Positions 59,061 through 64,000 of a stretch of 64,000 bases of DNA are shown here, in pieces; within the stretch, counting starts at the first letter, position 1; every line of letters starts with the position of its first letter. The position numbers and the translations under genes were made by a program. The stretch covers positions 37,039,975-37,103,974 of the forward strand of contig JAMXBB010000011.1 in the NCBI GenBank assembly GCA_024138015.1, given 5' to 3'. The stretch comes from Lumnitzera littorea (Eukaryota > Streptophyta > Magnoliopsida > Myrtales > Combretaceae). A model generated the notes under the pieces. The model saw nothing but the letters and a program-made list of their open reading frames with translations, was not told the origin of the DNA and did no database searches.

Positions 59061-60962
59061 TTATACACAAGTCAGCATTAGTGAACGTAATTACATTTTC
59101 ATTCCTTATAACTATTCCCTCTATAGGACATGTTATGGTACCTTTCTTTTACTGACCTTGCATAATCTTAGTGATTGTAGTTGCTACCTCGAGTCGAGCA
59201 TCCTCATCAAAACCGAGGAGATCAAAGAAGTTTCTAACATTAGCAATTTTCAACAAGGCAAGGATAGCATTATCATTTGCACTTTTATCAATTTCAATTC
59301 CTTCACCTGTATCTTCGTATAGCTTAGCTAGCTATACATCTATTTCCTCTATCTTTGTAGGGTAATGGTTGATAACATTCACGACACCATGTTGGGTGTT
59401 ATGAGCAGGAAGTAGGTTATTTTTGACACCATTATCTTCAATGAGCAATTCTCTATTTTGAACTCACTCATTAAATATCTTCTTTGAAGTCCACAATCCT
59501 TTGTAAGGTGGTTTACACTCTTGTGTAACGTACAATACTTTGGGTCACTTTTTTCCTCATTTGTTGGTAAGTGTTCACCTTTAAGGAGCCTGATATTTCC
59601 ATCTTGTAGCCATTGGTTAAGTATTGCACGTACCTTCTCCTTCGAGCATGCGAATGCCAAGAATGGCTTAGAGTTCACAAGTTTATCATGTTTTTGTTTC
59701 TTTACTATTGACTGATGGCATATGCTTGTTAAACCTTACATTTTCACCCTTTTGTTATGCAACCAAGTTGTTAGTCCTTCTTGCATTTTCAACCAATGTG
59801 GAAAATGTGGTTAGCGAAAGGTTCTCAAGATGTATAGTGTACTCATTATACATTCTTTGAATACATATCTTGACTAACTCCCTCTCATCGTAGACATCTT
59901 AGATATTTAAGGAGCATTTCTGGAAGCACTTAATATAATCTATGAGATCTTCATTAGGCTCTTGTCAGATTCTCCCTATGTTAGTAATGGTGACTCTTTT
60001 TTTAGTAAAGAAGAACTCTAAAAACATCTTGCACATGTTTCCTCATGAATTGATTGTCCTTGGAGGAAGGTTGACATATCGGATGTATGCCTTCTCAATA
60101 AGTGACTTAGAAAATTCTTTCAATTTTAAAATTTCATCCAGACCGTACATTTCCAAAGTCTTAATAAACTTTAACAAGTGTTCTTTGGCACTCCTCTTCT
60201 TGCCATTGAATAGCATGGACTTTAAACTTGTATAGTCCTTAGGATACTGCTTCATAGCAATGTGTTGGTGATATGAGAGCTTCAATTCTAGCAATCCAAT
60301 CATAGACTTTGCCTGTATCTCTTTCAGATAAATGTATTGATCTACTTTGGTTATGAAAGAACCCCTTTAGGTAGATGCCTCCACCTTCACCAATATTGTA
60401 GGGGTAGAGTTCATTGAAATGAGATTCATAAGTGTAGGGCTCGTAGGTGCAAGATTCATAGTTGTAGGCTATGTAGATTCAATGATCATGACATATGGGG
60501 TAAGATGTGAAGATGATGAGCCTCCAATCTAAATTCCTCGATTCTTCACTTTGGGTAGGGGATGCTGTATAGGTATGGGCTCTATTGTAGGAAGCTACTC
60601 TTCAACCCTAGGAGTATCTTGCTCACTGGTAGTGGAGGATTGAGTGGTTGAGGAGCCTGTATAGCATGTTATTATGCCATATTGGAGGGACCTGAGATAG
60701 TTGCCCCTCATTGTATAGCAGCAAAAGCGACTAGTGCAAGTACACATTGGGGAAACATCGCCTTAAATTCATTCAAATTCTAGTTAGTCTCTTGAAGCTT
60801 ATGCGCTAATTGTGCATTATTATGGATACTTTATTGCGTATGATCTCCTTAATTCATGCCTCTAATTAGAAGTAGATTTTGGTTGTTGGTCACAATAGTG
60901 CCGTCTTGTTCTTGGTTACTATTGTTCATATGATCAGTAGGTCTTCTCCTTGGAGGCACCAT
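59061..60962 (-). pseudogene. Ancestral element: gag
   Basis: ATG at 60,962 (MVPPRRRPTDHMNN), only 35 nt inside the 5' LTR. The core lies at about 59,800-60,303 (EHLLKFIKTLEMYGLDE, IEKAYIRYVNLPPRTINS, EPNEDLIDYIKCF). A CX2HX4HX4C zinc knuckle (CTLHKSVNHLTKDC) sits at about 59,490-59,530. The segment between the knuckle and the protease (59,160-59,330) is open but unrecognised (NDNAILALLKIANVRNFFDL). Several stops occur. Confidence 0.82.
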
Positions 60963-60997
60963 TTTGTAGATATTGAGTCTACCCTCCCTAGTAGAGT

Positions 60998-61660
60998 TGT
61001 AAAAAATGCAGGGGGTATAAGTACTGGTGTAAGGGTTACGTACATGTTGCATGTCAAGTCGCACTACACATAACTAGGGAAATGACTTAAATTGCATGTA
61101 TGAGATGATCAGGAGAGAAATATAAGGAGAAGAAGTAAGCAATCTCAACAAGACTTTAACACTCGTAATGACAGGTAAAGGAGTCAGGAGACATCAAACT
61201 CTACAATTGATGAAGAATAAGGTAGTGTTCTTGAAGTATTCAAGTGTTTAATCTTTGGAGACAAGATTTTGGCAAGGTAACAATGTTTGTATCAAGATTT
61301 CTCTCTTGTATAAATGAGGGAGGTAAAGGGGTAATTTTAAGAGATGGTTATTGATCTCATTCGAAGGATTGTGATGTTGATCAATGGCCAAGACTAATCC
61401 CTTCCCTTAAATAGACCTTAAGTGAGTTTCTTTTAGGAGCTTAAGCCCAATAAGGCCTTATTCTTAGTGTGAGCCAATATTGAAAAAGGTTAGATCAAAC
61501 AATTGATCCAATGAGCTCTACTCTAAGTCTATCATGCCAAAACTCTTTTAATCATCCTAAATACATAGATTCGACTCTTTGGGCTTGTCACCTTAGCCCA
61601 AAAAGTCAAGCCCAATTAATTAATGGGCTTAAAGCTCAAACTTGAATTTAGCCCTCTATA
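60998..61660 (-). repeat. 5' LTR of the ancestral element
   Basis: 663 bp, the partner of 11,325-11,986. Its minus-strand start is TATAGAGGGC (expected TG mutated to TA) and its end is TTTTTTACA. No canonical tRNA primer site follows (ACTCTACTAGGG). Confidence 0.82.
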
Positions 61661-61665
61661 AGTGT
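61661..61665. repeat. Target-site duplication AGTGT (right copy)
   Basis: Immediately outside the 5' LTR, and identical to 11,320-11,324. Confidence 0.7.
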
Positions 61666-63651
61666 TAAGTACATATGAAGTATATATAATAAGAATTGAG
61701 TATGTACATGTCTAGCCAAGTATTAGAGATAAAGCCTAGGGACTAATTTGGTTTAGATCTTGTTGAATTCCATAACCAAAGAACATCAATCTTATTTGGA
61801 AGCATATGCATCTCATATGATGTTTTCAAGAAGTATTTGGATCCTCTAAAGTTACTCTTTTCTAAAGTTCCCTAAAGTTACAAATCAATAATTGTTGTTA
61901 TCTTGATTTTTGAAATATCACGTAACACCATTGTGACACCATCGTCTTTCATATATCTAAATAATAACCATTAATTTATAACTTTAGGAAAAAGAAACTT
62001 TAGAGAATCCATTTCCTATCAAGAAACATGAGCTTATTGGTATAGATTTCAAGACAAGGAAGGTCCTATTCTTACTGATGAGCAAGTAAATTAAAGGCAC
62101 TTCATTTAGACATGAGCCTTATAGCATTTGGACTAAGTGCTATAGAAGGGCCTTGAGTTTGCATGAAATCACTTTGCTTAAACAAATCCTAGGTGATGTA
62201 ACCCAGATTAGAAGGTATTTATGAATCACACATCTATATTGCTTAGCAAGATAGGAGTCATATCTTTTAAGGGCTTTTGGGTTTTGATATACTAAAATAA
62301 TGAAATATGAAGGTTAAATCTATGGGTTTTTTCTTTTTTATATATAGAATACTAAAAATAAAAGATGTAATTACAAGGATCAATAATATCCAACAATGGA
62401 TCTAATTACTAATTAAACAAAGAAAAGGTGTTTACAAAGAAGAGTACTAATAAGTGTTCACAAGAACAAAAGATCTCTCAGGGGTTAACAACCTTGAAAG
62501 AAAGGGTTTTCAATATTCAAATGTGCCTAATTTGCTTACAAAAATGAAAATAATATTTAAATAGTAACTATGATAAAACCCTAGGTTAAAGGGGTAAAAC
62601 TAGAATTAAAATAAAGTATGACTAACAAAGTGCTCCATAAGTAAAAAACGTAATGTGTAGACAAATCATAAGAGATACGACATGTATGTTGGATAATTTA
62701 GGCATATAGCTTATCCACTTTGTAGGACACAACATGTGCTTCACAAAGGTATAGGTGTGTAAATTGCTTCATAAAGATACGATCATGTGGTTAAAGTACA
62801 CAACATGTTGGTGTTGAATGGAATATATGACCATGTATTCAATTGCCATGGGCGTGTAGTTCCATTTGATGGCTTACTCATAGAAGCATGGCATTTTTGG
62901 CTTCCCTTAGTTGGTCAATGCTCTAGCTCGTTATTCTTCTCATTAAGATTGTATCCATGTACATGCTTAGTCACATCACTTGGCCATTTTGAACAAATTA
63001 GCCCTCAGTTCGATGAGTAAGGTTTTGTCCAGCTTTACTTAAATGCTTCTTTGAGTTGTTCAAATGGAGTTCTCTTAAAGTGTTGATAGTGGAATTTTAT
63101 ATAGAAACTCAACAAACTACCGACCTATTTGATATCAAGGATAACTTCAAGTTGAACACATGCATTTCTAGATTGGTCACTATAAAGACCCTAAAGGAGG
63201 CCTGGTAGAATTGTCTTAAAGTCGTTATATCACGTTTGTACTCACAATATGAAGACTATTTTGCAAGTCAAAGGTTAAAAGACTCTAATTGAATAATCTC
63301 TCATCACATATAATCATAATGTGTAAATTTAATTATTTATGGAAATAAAATTAGGAAACTAATATTCTACAATTTGCTAGAAGGATAGGGAATTGGAATC
63401 TCTTACTAAATAATAAGATTTGGGTAATCAAAACCTCTTAAAGGGTAAATGTTTGAAACAAGTTTAAAGGTGTATAGATTTTAAAAATGGAAGCATACAT
63501 GTTTTAATATTCTCCCCTATAACCTAATTTTAAACCAAATAGTATTATATCCTACACCAATCCTTTGAGATTTGAGTTTGGTACACTCATCTCTTGTCTC
63601 TTAGCCTATTCCCAATTTTCATAAAACCTACAAAAAAGATTATTTGGAGGG
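61666..63651. other. Flanking DNA, no gene recognised
   Basis: About 2 kb without a convincing gene. The open frame at 62,787-63,020 has no recognisable domain. 62,640-63,120 (ACAACATGT and GGGCGTGTAG motifs, TATATAGAAA) has LTR-like composition, but no partner in the window. Confidence 0.5.
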
Positions 63652-64000
63652 TGATAAGCTTCAGGATACTAATCTAACTTGACTACTAAAGCTGAGATCA
63701 TCTACTTGCCGACTCATTTTGTCTGTCGAGCTGAATAACATTATTTCTTACAGTTAAAGTGTCGAGAAGCAAAAGGCCAAGACAACAATTGAACCTCATA
63801 CATGCTTGACCAATTAATTACTCGGCATCATGCTTATCGATAGGCCAAGATAAACACATTTTCGAAAGTTGGATTCATTCGGCAAAGTTTGTCGTCAACT
63901 TAGTGGCTAAAAGATCACGTTACCGAGGGTTAGATGCACTGGGCGCAACCCAGAGAGACTATTGCCGATTGACTCCAACACTCGGCAATTATGGGTCGAC
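63652..64000 (+). mobile_element. Partial LTR of family G1, cut by the window end
   Basis: It begins TGATAAGCTTCAGGATACT and follows the G1 LTRs loosely: ATTTCTTACAGTTAAAGTG, GAGAAGCAAAAGGC, GACCAATTAATTACTCGGCA, TCATGCTTATCGA. It is more diverged than copies 1 and 2. The element presumably continues beyond 64,000. Confidence 0.6.

Larger units (their letters stand above)
11325..61660 (-). mobile_element. Ancestral LTR retrotransposon hosting all other insertions
   Basis: Two same-orientation LTRs of 662 and 663 bp bound this span. AGTGT lies immediately outside both: 11,320-11,324 and 61,661-61,665. On the minus strand the element starts with its 5' LTR at 61,660 and gag at 60,962, and ends with the 3' LTR at 11,325. 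Removing the five insertions assigned below leaves about 13.6 kb. Gag and protease are recognisable next to the 5' LTR, but no RT, RNase H or integrase was found in the residual segments (58,513-60,997; 54,955-55,591; 42,409-43,104; 26,690-27,220; 24,821-25,457; 11,987-19,241). It is either a non-autonomous gag-protease element or one that lost pol before or during the later insertions. Confidence 0.75.

Overview
This is a plant nuclear window, most likely from an angiosperm. The evidence is a five-exon gene of the plant MscS-like (MSL) mechanosensitive channel family with GT-AG introns, AT-rich intergenic DNA, and dense Ty3/gypsy LTR retrotransposons, including a Tat-lineage element with two RNase H domains. 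No bacterial operon, CRISPR array, rRNA or convincing tRNA was seen.

Layout. 1-2,183: AT-rich low-complexity DNA, purine/pyrimidine tracts and a possible LTR scrap. 3,025-9,868 (minus): an MSL channel locus with all five exons and intact splice sites. The first exon carries a frameshift and an in-frame stop, and the third carries a 7-nt deletion in the conserved pore-proximal motif, so the locus reads as a recent pseudogene (or a badly erroneous assembly). 9,869-11,319: upstream flank with two small inverted repeats.

11,320-61,665: I read this 50-kb block as one old LTR retrotransposon in minus orientation that was later filled by other elements. Its two LTRs (662 and 663 bp, 11,325-11,986 and 60,998-61,660) are flanked by the same 5-bp duplication, AGTGT. 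It keeps gag and a protease next to its 5' LTR. The rest of its body is non-coding DNA with several unrelated tandem arrays, and I found no RT or integrase of its own. Nested in it, left to right, are: a Ty3/gypsy element (19,242-24,820, plus); a solo LTR (25,458-26,684, TSD GTAAC); a full-length Tat-type element (27,221-42,403, plus, TSD ATAAT) with an extra ORF before gag, gag, protease, RT, RNase H, a second RNase H, integrase, and about 21 copies of an ~82-bp repeat in its 3' non-coding region; a second copy of the first gypsy family (43,105-54,949, minus), itself broken by a solo LTR (45,437-46,654, TSD GTATA) and by an LTR-like block (about 49,240-52,930); and a 2.9-kb solo LTR (55,597-58,507, TSD CTATG). 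Removing the insertions leaves roughly 13.6 kb of ancestral element.

61,666-64,000: flanking DNA with no recognisable gene, then the start of another LTR of the first gypsy family running off the window. All retroelement coding regions are broken. Many stops fall where Gln (CAA/CAG) or Trp (TGG) codons are expected, as 5-methylcytosine deamination would produce in silenced DNA. A single N at 41,581 hides about 1.0 kb of missing LTR sequence.

The only host gene is the broken MSL locus. Nothing here is a multi-gene host system; the main interest is the datable nest of elements and the unusual gag-protease-only ancestor.
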